NCBI GenBank assembly: GCA_965203795.1
Contig: OZ241915.1
Coordinates: 2,790,001 to 2,854,000, forward strand
Origin: CBDBBY01 sp965203795
GTDB lineage: Bacteria > Pseudomonadota > Alphaproteobacteria > Rhodobacterales > Rhodobacteraceae
Length of the DNA: 64,000 nucleotides
Direction of reading: 5' to 3'
Every line of letters starts with the position of its first letter. Positions within the stretch are counted from its first letter, which is position 1. This document shows positions 53,118-61,615 of this stretch, one piece after another. Both the position numbers and the translations under genes were made by a program. The notes beneath the pieces were generated by a model, which saw only the letters and a program-made list of their open reading frames with translations, searched no databases and was not told where the DNA came from.

Positions 53118-53570
53118 CCTGGGGAAACAAGCCTCTGCTTGAGATTGAAAGGCTCGACAGGACGCATGACGTCGAATCCTTCGCATGCGGGAAGGAGCCG
53201 CTTGATCACTTCCTGAAGCGTTTCGCGTTAATGAACCAGAACGCCGACAGTGCCCGAACCCATGTCACCCGACGAGGATCACCGGAGGTAATCGCCTGCT
53301 ACAGCCTCGCGGCGGGAGCGGTGAAACACGCCGCCGCGCCTCGAAGGGTCGGCCAAGGGCTGGCCCGGTATCCGGCACCTGTAATTCTCCCCGCCCGTCT
53401 TGCGGTCCACCGAGGCGAGCAGGGGTGCGGCTTGGGCAGGAAGCTTATCAAGGATGCTCTGCACAAAACTGTCGCGGTGCCGATATCGTCCGCATTCGGG
53501 CGCTTCTCGTCCATGCCAAGGACAACGAGACACGGGCTTGGCACGAAGCCTTGGATTTCGAGCCTAGCCC
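53114..53570 (+). pseudogene. TacT-type GNAT toxin, 5' part, disrupted
   Basis: Frame reads TWGNKPLLEIERLDRTHDVE, FACGKEPLDHFLKRFAL and GSPEVIACYSLAAGAV, then the acetyl-CoA loop region RLAVHRGEQGCGLGRKLIKD (normally RxxxGxG-like). Near 53477 one base is missing, after which RIRALLVHAKDNETRAWHE and DFEPSP follow in the next frame. The codon at the expected overlapping start is GTA, where TacT genes usually have GTG. At 53570 the gene is cut by an insertion sequence; the last 21 codons resume at 56007. At least three separate inactivating changes, so the toxin is dead. Confidence 0.88.
53564..53570 (+). repeat. Target-site duplication, left (CTAGCCC)
   Basis: Identical to 56000-56006. Removing the element and one copy restores a continuous toxin frame reading EPSPADTDHLFLLLKD. 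Confidence 0.85.
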
Positions 53571-55999
53571 TGCCATGTAATGACAAAAAGGTCTGGACAA
53601 CGGGTTTCCTGCGGTGTATCCGGTCTCCGCCATGGCACAGTCGCAGATCAGCCGCACGTTGCGCGGCGCGGCGGAGCGCGCGCGGATAGCCGCGATTCTG
53701 TCGCAGGAGCAATTCGGCAGCCGGCGGGCTTTCGGCCGCCGGATCTGCCGGGAGTTCTCGTTCGCCGACGCGGCCGGCAGGCTGCAGGTTTCCGGGTGCC
53801 TGAAGGCGCTGGCGGAGCTTTCCGGGCGCGATCCGGGGATCGTTCTGCCGCCGCCGGCCGCCGCGCCGCCCGACCGCTCGCCCCGCCTGCTTCCGGAAGG
53901 GGTTCCGGAGCCGGACGGGGTTCCGCCCCGCCCGTCGGAGATCCGCGGCCTTGCGGTCGCGGCGGCTTCGTCGCCTTCGGACCGCGCCGTGTGGAACACG
54001 CTGGTCGCGGACGAGCATCCGCGCGGCCTGGCGGTCTTCGCGGGCTGCCAGATGCGCTACCTGGTCGGCTCGGAGCATGGCTGGCTGGGCGCGGCGGGCT
54101 TCTCCGCCGCCGCCCTGCGGGTGGCCGCCCGCGACCGCTGGATGGCGTGGAGCGACGGGCAGCGCCGGGAGCATCTCAGCCGGGTGGTGTGCATGAGCCG
54201 CTTCCTGATCCGCCCTTCGGTCCGCTGCCCGCATCTTGCCAGCCATGTGCTCGGCCGCGTCCTGCGGCGGCTGCCCCGGGATTTCGAGGAGCGCTACGGG
54301 TTCCGGCCGTGGCTGGTGGAGAGTTTCGCCGATCAGGGCTATGACGGGACCTGCCTCCGGGCCGCCGGCTTCCTGCGCGTCGGCGAGACGGCGGGCCGCG
54401 GCCGCCAGGACGGCGGGAAGCGCCGCGCCGCGACGGTGAAGGCGGTCTTCATGCGCCCGCTCGGCGGCGGCTGGCGGCGCAGGCTCGGAGTGCCGCATGT
54501 CGACCACGCGCCGGCCCTCGGGCCCGGCGAGGGCCTGGACGCGGCGGCGTGGGCGGAGAACGAGTTCGGAGGGGCTCCCTTGGGCGACAAGCGGCTGTCG
54601 GCGCGGCTGGTGAAGAGCGCCGGCCTTCTCGGGGCCTTTCCGGGCCGCAAGATCAACGCGGGCTGCGCGGGCGATGGCGCCGCCGTCAGCGCCTTCTACC
54701 GGCTGATCGAGATGCCGGCGGAGTCGGCGGTCACGGTGCGCAGCATCCTCGCGCCGCACCGGGAGCGCACCGTCCGGCGGATCCGGGGGCAGCGCACGGT
54801 GCTGGCGGTCCAGGACGGGACCGTCCTGAGCTTCCCGGCCCGGCCGGGCTGCGAGGGGCTCGAGGTGGTCGGCTCGAACCAGACCGGGGCGAAGAGCCTC
54901 GGGCTGCACATGCACGCGACGCTGGCGGTGACGGATGCGGGCCTCCCCCTCGGCGTGCTGCGGCTGGGCTTCGACGCGGAGAAGGCCCGCCCGCCGGAGG
55001 CCGGGGAGCGGCGGAAGGCCAGGCGGTGGCTGGACGGCTTCGCCGACACCGCCAAGGCGGTCCGCGAGGTGGGCGGCAGGACGCGCGTGGTCGCGGTCGG
55101 CGACCGGGAGGCCGACTGCTTCGAGCTGTTCGACGCGCAGCGCCGCCATCCCCGGGTGGAGCTGCTGGTGCGCGCGCGGCACGACCGCGCGCTCGGCGGC
55201 GGCCGCCCGAAGCTGTTCGCCCTGATGGGCGGCGGCCCGCCGGACGGCCTGGTCGACGTCGAGATCGACGGCCTGGCGGCCCGCCCCAAATCCGGCGGGA
55301 GGAAGGCCCGCCCCGCCCGCAGCAGGCGGCTGGCCCGCTGCGAGCTGCGCTTCCGCCGCGCGGCCCTGCCGCCGACGGGGGCCGCCGAAGGCGCGGAGCC
55401 GGCCGTCGTCTCCGCGATCCACGTGGCCGAGGCCGCGCCGCCCGACGGCGAGGAGCCGGTGCAGTGGCGCCTGCTGACCACCCTCGACATCCGCAGCGCC
55501 GACGCCGCCGCCGAGGCCGTCGGCTTCTACCTCCAGCGCTGGAGGATCGAGGACTTCTTCCGGGTGCTGAAGTCCGGATGCCGGACGGAGTTCCTGCTGT
55601 TCCGGACCGCCGGGCGGCTGCAGCGGGCGATCGCGATCAACGCCGTCATCGCCTGGCGCATCATGGCCATGACCCTGCTCGGCCGCCAGGCCCCCGATTG
55701 CGCGCCGGAGCTGATGTTCACCGACCACGAGCTGGACTTCCTGCGGAGCTACGCCGAAGAGCGCGGGCTGCCCCTGCCGGACCGGCTGGGAGCCGCCGCG
55801 CGGCTCGTCGCCCATCTCGGCGGATACCAAGGGCGGAAGGGCGATCCCGAGCCCGGGCACCAAGCCATGTGGCACGGCCAGACGCGGCTCGGAAGCGCGG
55901 CGATGGGCCACCGGATCGGCGTCCAGGCCGGCCGGAGGCGCGCCCGCGAGGAGGAAGGCGGGCCTGTCGTCATGCAGCACTTGTGATGACACGGTAGGA
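53571..55999 (+). mobile_element. 2.43-kb insertion sequence with DruA-IS4 transposase
   Basis: Element bounded by the 7-bp duplication CTAGCCC. The ends carry imperfect inverted repeats: left CCATGTAATGACAA at 53573-53586, right (reverse complement) CCGTGTCATCACAA, 11 of 14 identical, set two and five bases in from the boundaries. One gene fills almost the whole element. It is far more GC-rich than the adjoining toxin-antitoxin and R-M genes. The insertion is inside the TacT toxin gene. Confidence 0.85.
53632..55986 (+). CDS. Transposase: DruA-like (DUF4338) domain fused to Tn5/IS4 DDE domain
   Basis: 784 residues from ATG 53632 (GTG 53614 would add six). Residues about 1-290 resemble DUF4338, the DruA family of the Druantia defence system: SFADAAGRLQVSGCLKALAEL, MRYLVGSEHGWLGAAGFS, RVVCMSRFLIR and DGTCLRAAGFLRVGET. 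From about 305 a Tn5-like transposase starts (WAENEFGGAPLGDKRLSARL). Numbered from the GTG, its acidic residues are Asp401 (VQDGT), Asp497 (GDREAD) and Glu646 (RWRIEDFFRVLKSG), which match the IS4 D-D-E/YREK arrangement. All key residues are present, so it may be active. No ribosome site is evident. A long minus-strand frame over it is a GC-driven shadow. Confidence 0.85.
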   Translation: MAQSQISRTLRGAAERARIAAILSQEQFGSRRAFGRRICREFSFADAAGRLQVSGCLKALAELSGRDPGIVLPPPAAAPPDRSPRLLPEGVPEPDGVPPRPSEIRGLAVAAASSPSDRAVWNTLVADEHPRGLAVFAGCQMRYLVGSEHGWLGAAGFSAAALRVAARDRWMAWSDGQRREHLSRVVCMSRFLIRPSVRCPHLASHVLGRVLRRLPRDFEERYGFRPWLVESFADQGYDGTCLRAAGFLRVGETAGRGRQDGGKRRAATVKAVFMRPLGGGWRRRLGVPHVDHAPALGPGEGLDAAAWAENEFGGAPLGDKRLSARLVKSAGLLGAFPGRKINAGCAGDGAAVSAFYRLIEMPAESAVTVRSILAPHRERTVRRIRGQRTVLAVQDGTVLSFPARPGCEGLEVVGSNQTGAKSLGLHMHATLAVTDAGLPLGVLRLGFDAEKARPPEAGERRKARRWLDGFADTAKAVREVGGRTRVVAVGDREADCFELFDAQRRHPRVELLVRARHDRALGGGRPKLFALMGGGPPDGLVDVEIDGLAARPKSGGRKARPARSRRLARCELRFRRAALPPTGAAEGAEPAVVSAIHVAEAAPPDGEEPVQWRLLTTLDIRSADAAAEAVGFYLQRWRIEDFFRVLKSGCRTEFLLFRTAGRLQRAIAINAVIAWRIMAMTLLGRQAPDCAPELMFTDHELDFLRSYAEERGLPLPDRLGAAARLVAHLGGYQGRKGDPEPGHQAMWHGQTRLGSAAMGHRIGVQAGRRRAREEEGGPVVMQHL

Positions 56000-56006
56000 C
56001 TAGCCC
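56000..56006 (+). repeat. Target-site duplication, right (CTAGCCC)
   Basis: Second copy of the 7-bp direct repeat flanking the insertion sequence; see 53564-53570. Confidence 0.85.
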
Positions 56007-56073
56007 AGCGGACACCGATCATCTGTTCTTGCTCCTGAAGGACCTGGGGCAATGCTGCGTGAATGACGGATGA
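56007..56073 (+). pseudogene. TacT-type GNAT toxin, displaced 3' end
   Basis: Reads DTDHLFLLLKDLGQCCVNDG then TGA, the normal C-terminus of this acetyltransferase family. Joined to 53570 it completes the toxin, which proves that the element inserted into the gene. Confidence 0.88.
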
Positions 56074-56344
56074 AGTCGAAGCGAAAGAGTCGGCATGTGC
56101 AATTTGACTCAACACTGACGTGTGTGGACGCCCCTTTAGGAATTTCGATGGACGATTTCGGGGTTTCATTCCTGTGAGTTCCGGGAGACTAGCCCCGCTG
56201 CATTTCGACCACGCTATAACGCGCCCGCTTCCGGCGTTGGTTTTCCGATTGCGACGCTTTGACGGCGGTTGCCAGCCTGCCTAAGGTTGGAAAGGCAATT
56301 CCACAGGATTGCCTGCAGGGAATTTCAGCGGAAGAGGCGCGGGA

Positions 56345-58291
56345 ATGGCGTACGACAGCATCACCAAGCCGGGACGGATCGGTGGGTTGGAGGTAAAGAA
56401 CCGGGTCGCGCTTCCGCCGATGGAGAAGAACTGGTGCGACCGCTTGGGCAACCCGACGCGCCGCTTCATCGATTACTATGCGGAGCGCGCGAGGCGCGGC
56501 GTCGGGATGATCAATTTCGAGGCCACCTATGTCGATGCCCGCGGCCGCGGAAACCTGTTCCAGCTCGGACTCTGGCATGACGACAACATCGACGCCCACA
56601 AAAGGCTGAACGATGCCGTGCGCGAGCACGGGTGCCGCACCGCCTCGGAGCTGAACCACGGAGGCCGTAACTGCAACACGCACCGGACGGGACTCCAGCC
56701 GGTAGGGCCTTCGAACCGACCGCTGGACATGGTCGGCGGGCACCAGCTGAAAGAGCTTTCGGTCGGTGACATCGCGGCGGTCGTGCAGTCGTTCCGGGCT
56801 GGCGCCCGTAGGGCAAAAGCGGCCGGGTACGACATGGTCACCATCCACGGAGCGCACGGATATCTGATCACCAGCTTCCTGAGCCATCTGAGCAACCAGC
56901 GCACCGACCATTACGGCGGGAGCGACGAGAACCGGTGGCGCTTCGCCATCGAGGTCTACAAGGCGATCAGAGAGGAAGTCGGCACCAGCATGCCGGTGGG
57001 CATCCGGATATCAGCGGAGGAGGATGTCGATGGCGGATACGGGATCGAGAGCACGGTCGGTTTGGTGAAACGCCTTGAGTCGCTTGGATTGGATTATGTC
57101 GACGTCTCGACGGGACTCTACGAGTCCATCGAGACCCTGATCCAGCCGATGGACATGGAGCAGGGCTGCCTGCTCCCGCATTCGAAGCGATTCAAGAGCG
57201 AAGTTCCAATTCCGGTCCTTGCGGCGGGCCGCATCGACACCATCGACGTCGCTGAAGCGGCCGTTTCGCGCGGAGACTGCGACTTCGCGCAGATGGCCCG
57301 GGCGTTCCACGCGGATCCGGAAATTCTGGAAAAGACGCTTCGGGGAAGGAAGGACGAAGTCGTCAGGTGCATCGCGTGCAACAAGTGCTGCATGGAGCTG
57401 TTCGTCAACAAGCCATCCGTCTGCACGGTGAATGTCGACGCCGGGCGCGAACGGTTCGCGGCGCTGGTTCCGGCGGCGAAACCCAAGAAGGTCATGGTTG
57501 CCGGCGGCGGAATGGCTGGAATGGAAGCGGCCCGCGTCGCAGCGTTGCGAGGCCACGATGTCGCGCTGCTCGAAGCGTCGGACCGACTTGGCGGATGGCT
57601 GAACGTCCTTGCAACCCCCGCAACGCGTTCGTCGTGGAGCGACGCGATTAGCGACCGGATACGGATGTGCGAGGCCGCAGGCGTCAGGATCATGAAGCAG
57701 CGGAACGTAACAGCGGCCGTTGTGATTCAGGAGAACCCTGACGTGCTTGTCGTGGCGACCGGAACGCGGCCGTTCATTCCCAAGTACGTGCCGGGAATCG
57801 GCGAGGCCCTTGTGACCAGCTACGACGATTTGGCGCACGGCAGGGTTGATCCCGGATCGAACGTCGTTGTCGCCGGCGGGCAGCAGCTGGGAATGGCGGC
57901 CGCGGAATTCCTTGCTGCGAAGGGCGCCAAAGTCACCGTCGTCGAGGCGACGGGTGCCATGGCGACGGATCTGGAATTCATGGCCCAGAAGATGCTGCAA
58001 AGCAGGCTCGGAGGCAGCAACCGAATCAATGTCCGTCTCAACACGAACATAGAGGAGATTTTTTCAGACGGCGTCCTGCTGCAGTCGGGAGGCGTTGCCG
58101 AGAGGCTTGAAAACGTGGACCAGGTCGTGATCGCGCTCGAGCGGGACATGAACCGCGACCTGATTGAGGAAATCGCCAGCCCGGAGTTCGAGGGCCTGAG
58201 CGCGGAGCTGCACCCCGTCGGCGACTGCGTCTGGCCGGGGGAACCCTACGACGCAATTCTGTCAGGAAACGCGGCGGGCCGGATTATCTGA
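56345..58291 (+). CDS. OYE/2,4-dienoyl-CoA reductase-like iron-sulfur flavoenzyme
   Basis: 648 residues. An N-terminal FMN barrel (about 1-340: LPPMEKNWCDRLGNPTRRF, ELNHGGRN, TIHGAHGYLITSFLS with the catalytic His, and NQRTDHYGGS) is followed by a [4Fe-4S] motif CIACNKCCMELF plus a later Cys in SVCTVN. FAD/NAD(H)-binding domains follow (MVAGGGMAGMEAARVA, VVAGGQQLGMAAAEFL). Same layout as 2,4-dienoyl-CoA reductase and trimethylamine dehydrogenase. In catabolic loci these often reduce or dehydrogenate unusual ring or amine substrates. ATG 56345 follows GGCGCGGGA. Stands alone on the plus strand after the IS islet. Confidence 0.9.
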   Translation: MAYDSITKPGRIGGLEVKNRVALPPMEKNWCDRLGNPTRRFIDYYAERARRGVGMINFEATYVDARGRGNLFQLGLWHDDNIDAHKRLNDAVREHGCRTASELNHGGRNCNTHRTGLQPVGPSNRPLDMVGGHQLKELSVGDIAAVVQSFRAGARRAKAAGYDMVTIHGAHGYLITSFLSHLSNQRTDHYGGSDENRWRFAIEVYKAIREEVGTSMPVGIRISAEEDVDGGYGIESTVGLVKRLESLGLDYVDVSTGLYESIETLIQPMDMEQGCLLPHSKRFKSEVPIPVLAAGRIDTIDVAEAAVSRGDCDFAQMARAFHADPEILEKTLRGRKDEVVRCIACNKCCMELFVNKPSVCTVNVDAGRERFAALVPAAKPKKVMVAGGGMAGMEAARVAALRGHDVALLEASDRLGGWLNVLATPATRSSWSDAISDRIRMCEAAGVRIMKQRNVTAAVVIQENPDVLVVATGTRPFIPKYVPGIGEALVTSYDDLAHGRVDPGSNVVVAGGQQLGMAAAEFLAAKGAKVTVVEATGAMATDLEFMAQKMLQSRLGGSNRINVRLNTNIEEIFSDGVLLQSGGVAERLENVDQVVIALERDMNRDLIEEIASPEFEGLSAELHPVGDCVWPGEPYDAILSGNAAGRII

Positions 58292-58518
58292 CGAGTCGCT
58301 ATTTCGAATGCCCCGCGACGGCGCCAAGGCGTTCCAGCCGCCGCGCCGCCCGTGTTTCCGCGGCGCCGCCAGCCCCGATTCCGGATTCCGTCTGCGGGCC
58401 GTTCGTGCGCCGCCGATCGCTTCCGAAGGAGGGCGCATCCGCGCCAGCGACGACGCGGGCCGATTTTGCCGCCTCTGCTTGTCCGGCCCGCTTCCTTGTC
58501 CTGGACTGCGCCCGTCGG

Positions 58519-59562
58519 TCAGTTCGCCGCAGCTTGCGAGTTCTCGCGGATCAATTCCCGCGCCCGTTCGACTATCCGAGCGCCGTCAATCCCCTTTCGG
58601 CCGACTTCCGCAATCCAGCGGTCCACGACCGGCTCCAGCGCCGTCAGAATCTCCGCGGTTTCCTCGTCCGTCAGCTCAATGTGAGAGTTTCCGGCGTTGA
58701 GCGCGACATCCAAGCCCTCATCCTCGATTCTGCGCGTGGTCCGGCCGAGCTCCGCGAGCCAATCCCGGCCTGACGCGTCCTTGAACGCCTTCCGGATGTC
58801 CGCGGGCAGGCTGTTCCAGCGATCAGCGTTCATGGACACTTGGAATACAAGCGTTCCGAATCTTGTCTTTCCCGCGCCTTCAATCTGGTACTCCGTTTGG
58901 TCCTGAAGCTTGAGCGGCGGAATGATCTCCCAAGGCACGAGCACGCCGTCGACCGCCCCCTCTTGCAGCGCCAGCGGGATGTCGATGACCGGCATGGACA
59001 CCGGGCTGGCGCCAAGCGCATCCGCGGTCCAAGCGCCGATCCTGGAAGGAATCCGGATTCTGAGGCCTTCGAAGTCGGCCGGCGTCCTCGCCGCGGCCTC
59101 CCTCATGTTGAACGCTTGGCCGGCATGAACGTAAAGGAACATTACTTCGAGGCCCGCGTACTCGTCCCGCAGATCGCTCTCGAACATGTCGCGCATTGCG
59201 AGGTTCGCCGCTGCCGGATCGTTGTCGTAGACGAAGGGCAATTCAAACGCCTCGGTCTTCGCGAACAGCCCGGGCGTATAGCTGTTGATGGCCCATACGA
59301 TGTCCACGACGCCGTCCCTGGCCTGGCCTTCCAATTCATGCGGGCGTCCGCCAAGAGACATAGCGGGATAGACCTCGATCTTGACGCGCCCCTGCGAGTT
59401 CTCCTCAACCTTCCTTACCCACGGCGCTATCAGCTCGGTGTACGCCGACGCGTTCGCGCTGAGCATGTGGTGCATCTTGAGCGAGAATTCCTGTGCCGTC
59501 GCGGGCGCAGCCGCAACCAGCGCCATCCACGCGGCAGCGGCAGCAAATCCGGTTTTCTTCAT
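58519..59562 (-). CDS. TRAP transporter DctP-type binding protein
   Basis: 347 residues, signal peptide about 1-23 (cleavage after ATAQ). The mature protein matches DctP receptors of TRAP transporters: MHHMLSANASAYTELIAPW, MSLGGRPHELEGQARDG, SPVSMPVIDIPLALQEGAVDG with the conserved carboxylate-binding Arg in RIRIPSRIG, and a C-terminal helix. It captures organic acids, often sugar acids, in the periplasm. No dctQ/dctM membrane genes follow on the minus strand (only 227 unremarkable bases before the neighbour's end), so it must use a permease encoded elsewhere. Confidence 0.9.
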   Translation of the reverse strand: MKKTGFAAAAAWMALVAAAPATAQEFSLKMHHMLSANASAYTELIAPWVRKVEENSQGRVKIEVYPAMSLGGRPHELEGQARDGVVDIVWAINSYTPGLFAKTEAFELPFVYDNDPAAANLAMRDMFESDLRDEYAGLEVMFLYVHAGQAFNMREAAARTPADFEGLRIRIPSRIGAWTADALGASPVSMPVIDIPLALQEGAVDGVLVPWEIIPPLKLQDQTEYQIEGAGKTRFGTLVFQVSMNADRWNSLPADIRKAFKDASGRDWLAELGRTTRRIEDEGLDVALNAGNSHIELTDEETAEILTALEPVVDRWIAEVGRKGIDGARIVERARELIRENSQAAAN

Positions 59563-59859
59563 GTTTTAACTCGATCAGTTCCAGCTGGATGCGCGCCCGG
59601 CCGAACAATATTGCGAACTGGACTCGTGCATGCGACGACCGCGCGGATGAATCAAGAACCCGCCTACCATGTTGATATTCTTGCAGCAATCACTTCAACG
59701 GGCACGCATCAGCCGACGCTGGCGGCGCGAGCGCTTGGAAGAGGCCGCCCCGCCGGCAGCAGTTCATTCGAAGCGCCGAATGCAACGACGGGCGTCGAGC
59801 CGTCCCGCTTGGCTGGCTTTATCCGTCGAGTGTTCCGCTCTCAGGCCAACGCGGGCATC

Positions 59860-61515
59860 TCAGTCCAGCGGAAGCGAGATTATTCCACCGGCCAAGGGGT
59901 GCTTCTCCAGCAGATCATTCGACACTCGAATCCGCGCCGACGTGACAATCAGCCGGTTCCGCCCCTCCCCCAAAAACAGGCAGGACGTAGGGCGAGGGAA
60001 CGGCACGGCAACCTCGTTCAGAAGGACGCCGTCCGGAGAGTATTTCCTGAGGCTCCAGCCATCCCACATGGCAATCCAGAGATTTCCGTCGTCGTCCACG
60101 TCCATGCCGTCCGGACTGCCGACGCAATTCTCATCAATCTTGATAAGCGTTCGGCGGTTTGAAATTTCGCCGCCCGCCTCGTCGAAATCGTAGGCGTAAA
60201 CCAAGCGGTCGGCTGTATCGATGAGGTACATGGTGCGATAGTCGCGGGACCAGCCCATCCCGTTGGGCAGCGTCAGACTGGTTTCAACGGTGCGCGTAGC
60301 CCCGTCGCCCTCGATCCGGTAGAGCGAACCGGCGCCCTTTTCGAGGTTGAAAGCGAGCGAGCCAATCCAGAAGCGCCCTTTGCTGTCGCGCTTGCCGTCG
60401 TTGAATCGATTCGTGGGAATGTGGGCTTCCGGGTCGCTCAGAGTTCGAAGCGTTCGGCCGGACGACGGCTCAATGAGTCTGATCCCGGACGAGCCAGCCG
60501 CCAAAAGCCCGTTGCCGGTGTCGCTGACGGCCGTAATCATCTCCTCCTGGGGGAAGCAGGTCAGCTCATCCGAATTGAGATTCAGGGAGAAAATGCTGGG
60601 TCGGCAGATATCGACCCAATAGATCGACTGGCCGTCGCGGCTCAATGCCGGCCCCTCGCCGATGAGATTCTTGACATCCGCCACGACCTTGAATTGCGGC
60701 TCCGGCAGGTTTGCGGGCATGGGCGCGCTTGACACCGGCCTTGGAGCGCCTCCGGCCTTGAGCGAAGCCAAACGCGTCGCTTCAATTACGGCCGGGCCAA
60801 GCACGTGCAACGCTTCGCGGTCCAATCTCAGCGAGGAGCCGCTGAGGCCGATTGCAGCCACCGTGATTCCCCGGTGATCGACAATTGGAGCGGCTACGCC
60901 GGAAACCCCGTCGACATCCTCATCAAGGTCGATCGCGTAGCCGCGGGCATTGGCGAGGTCGAGATGGCGGTTGAGGCCGGACAGGTCGCCGTATCGTCCG
61001 TTCGACAGTATTTCCGTTCGATCGGACTCCTGAAGCGACATCCGTTCGCCGTATGACAGCCCTGAAATCAGCGCCTTTCCGATTGCGCTGTGCCACTTGG
61101 AAACGCGCTGCCCCACGCGGGACTGCTCTCGAAGGTGGTGGCTGCTCTGAAGCTCGTCGATGTAAACGCCGCCGTCGGGGGTCAGGATCGCGAGCGACAC
61201 GGTCTCGCCCGTCTCGCTGCGCAGCTTCTGCATTTCCGTTATCGCGGAGCCGCGAAGATCGAAGTCCTGCCACACCTGGCGGGACAGCTCGAATAGGCGC
61301 ATTCCCAATCGATAGGTGTTGTCGTTCGAATCGAACCGGACGAGGCCGTAGTCGGCCAATGTAGCCAGCAGCCGGTGAGCTGTCGGCTTCGTCATCCCCA
61401 AGCCGGCCACAACCTGCCGCAGAGTCTGCGGCGACGAGGCCGATCCCAGAAAATTGAGCACGTCCAAGCCCTTGGCAAGCGTCGCCGACCGGGATTTGGC
61501 CGATGTGTCAGTCAT
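59860..61515 (-). CDS. IclR regulator fused to SMP-30/gluconolactonase domain
   Basis: 551 residues in one chain. Residues about 10-75 are an IclR winged helix (LRQVVAGLGMTKPTAHRLLA), about 80-250 the IclR effector domain (LHHLREQSRVGQ, WHSAIGKAL, GVAAPIVDHRG), and about 275-551 a six-bladed SMP-30/SGL domain with its metal residues: Glu in LIGEGPALS, Asn in RFNDGKRDSKGRFW, Asn in LTLPNGMGWS and Asp in GSPDGMDVDDDGNLW. It may sense or hydrolyse a sugar lactone while controlling transcription. Divergent from the SDR-enolase-TRAP operon, which it probably regulates. Lengths of both halves are complete, with no sign of a misassembled join. Confidence 0.9.
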   Translation of the reverse strand: MTDTSAKSRSATLAKGLDVLNFLGSASSPQTLRQVVAGLGMTKPTAHRLLATLADYGLVRFDSNDNTYRLGMRLFELSRQVWQDFDLRGSAITEMQKLRSETGETVSLAILTPDGGVYIDELQSSHHLREQSRVGQRVSKWHSAIGKALISGLSYGERMSLQESDRTEILSNGRYGDLSGLNRHLDLANARGYAIDLDEDVDGVSGVAAPIVDHRGITVAAIGLSGSSLRLDREALHVLGPAVIEATRLASLKAGGAPRPVSSAPMPANLPEPQFKVVADVKNLIGEGPALSRDGQSIYWVDICRPSIFSLNLNSDELTCFPQEEMITAVSDTGNGLLAAGSSGIRLIEPSSGRTLRTLSDPEAHIPTNRFNDGKRDSKGRFWIGSLAFNLEKGAGSLYRIEGDGATRTVETSLTLPNGMGWSRDYRTMYLIDTADRLVYAYDFDEAGGEISNRRTLIKIDENCVGSPDGMDVDDDGNLWIAMWDGWSLRKYSPDGVLLNEVAVPFPRPTSCLFLGEGRNRLIVTSARIRVSNDLLEKHPLAGGIISLPLD

Positions 61516-61535
61516 TGTTCGTCCTAGCGAAGAAC

Positions 61536-61564
61536 TTGACAGGCAGATGCCGCAAATGTAATTG
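61536..61564 (+). promoter_or_regulatory. Sigma-70-like promoter for the SDR operon
   Basis: TTGACA (61536-61541), 17 bases, then TAATTG (61559-61564), directed toward the SDR gene at 61616. It lies in the 100-base divergent gap next to the IclR-SGL gene. Confidence 0.65.
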
Positions 61565-61575
61565 TAACCGGAATG

Positions 61576-61590
61576 TCTTGATAATCAAGA
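61576..61590. promoter_or_regulatory. Palindromic candidate operator for the IclR-SGL fusion
   Basis: TCTTGATAATCAAGA is a perfect 7-1-7 palindrome about 12 bases past the -10 element, where a bound repressor would block transcription. A second weaker palindrome, TCTCAAATAATGAGA (five-base arms), follows at 61596-61610. Confidence 0.65.
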
Positions 61591-61615
61591 TGCCATCTCA
61601 AATAATGAGACGGAA

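Noticed and set aside
53299..56169. Minus-strand open frame of 956 codons across the insertion sequence
   Set aside because: It is a shadow of the GC-rich transposase gene on the other strand: Arg/Pro/Ala/His-rich with no domain motifs and no ribosome site.
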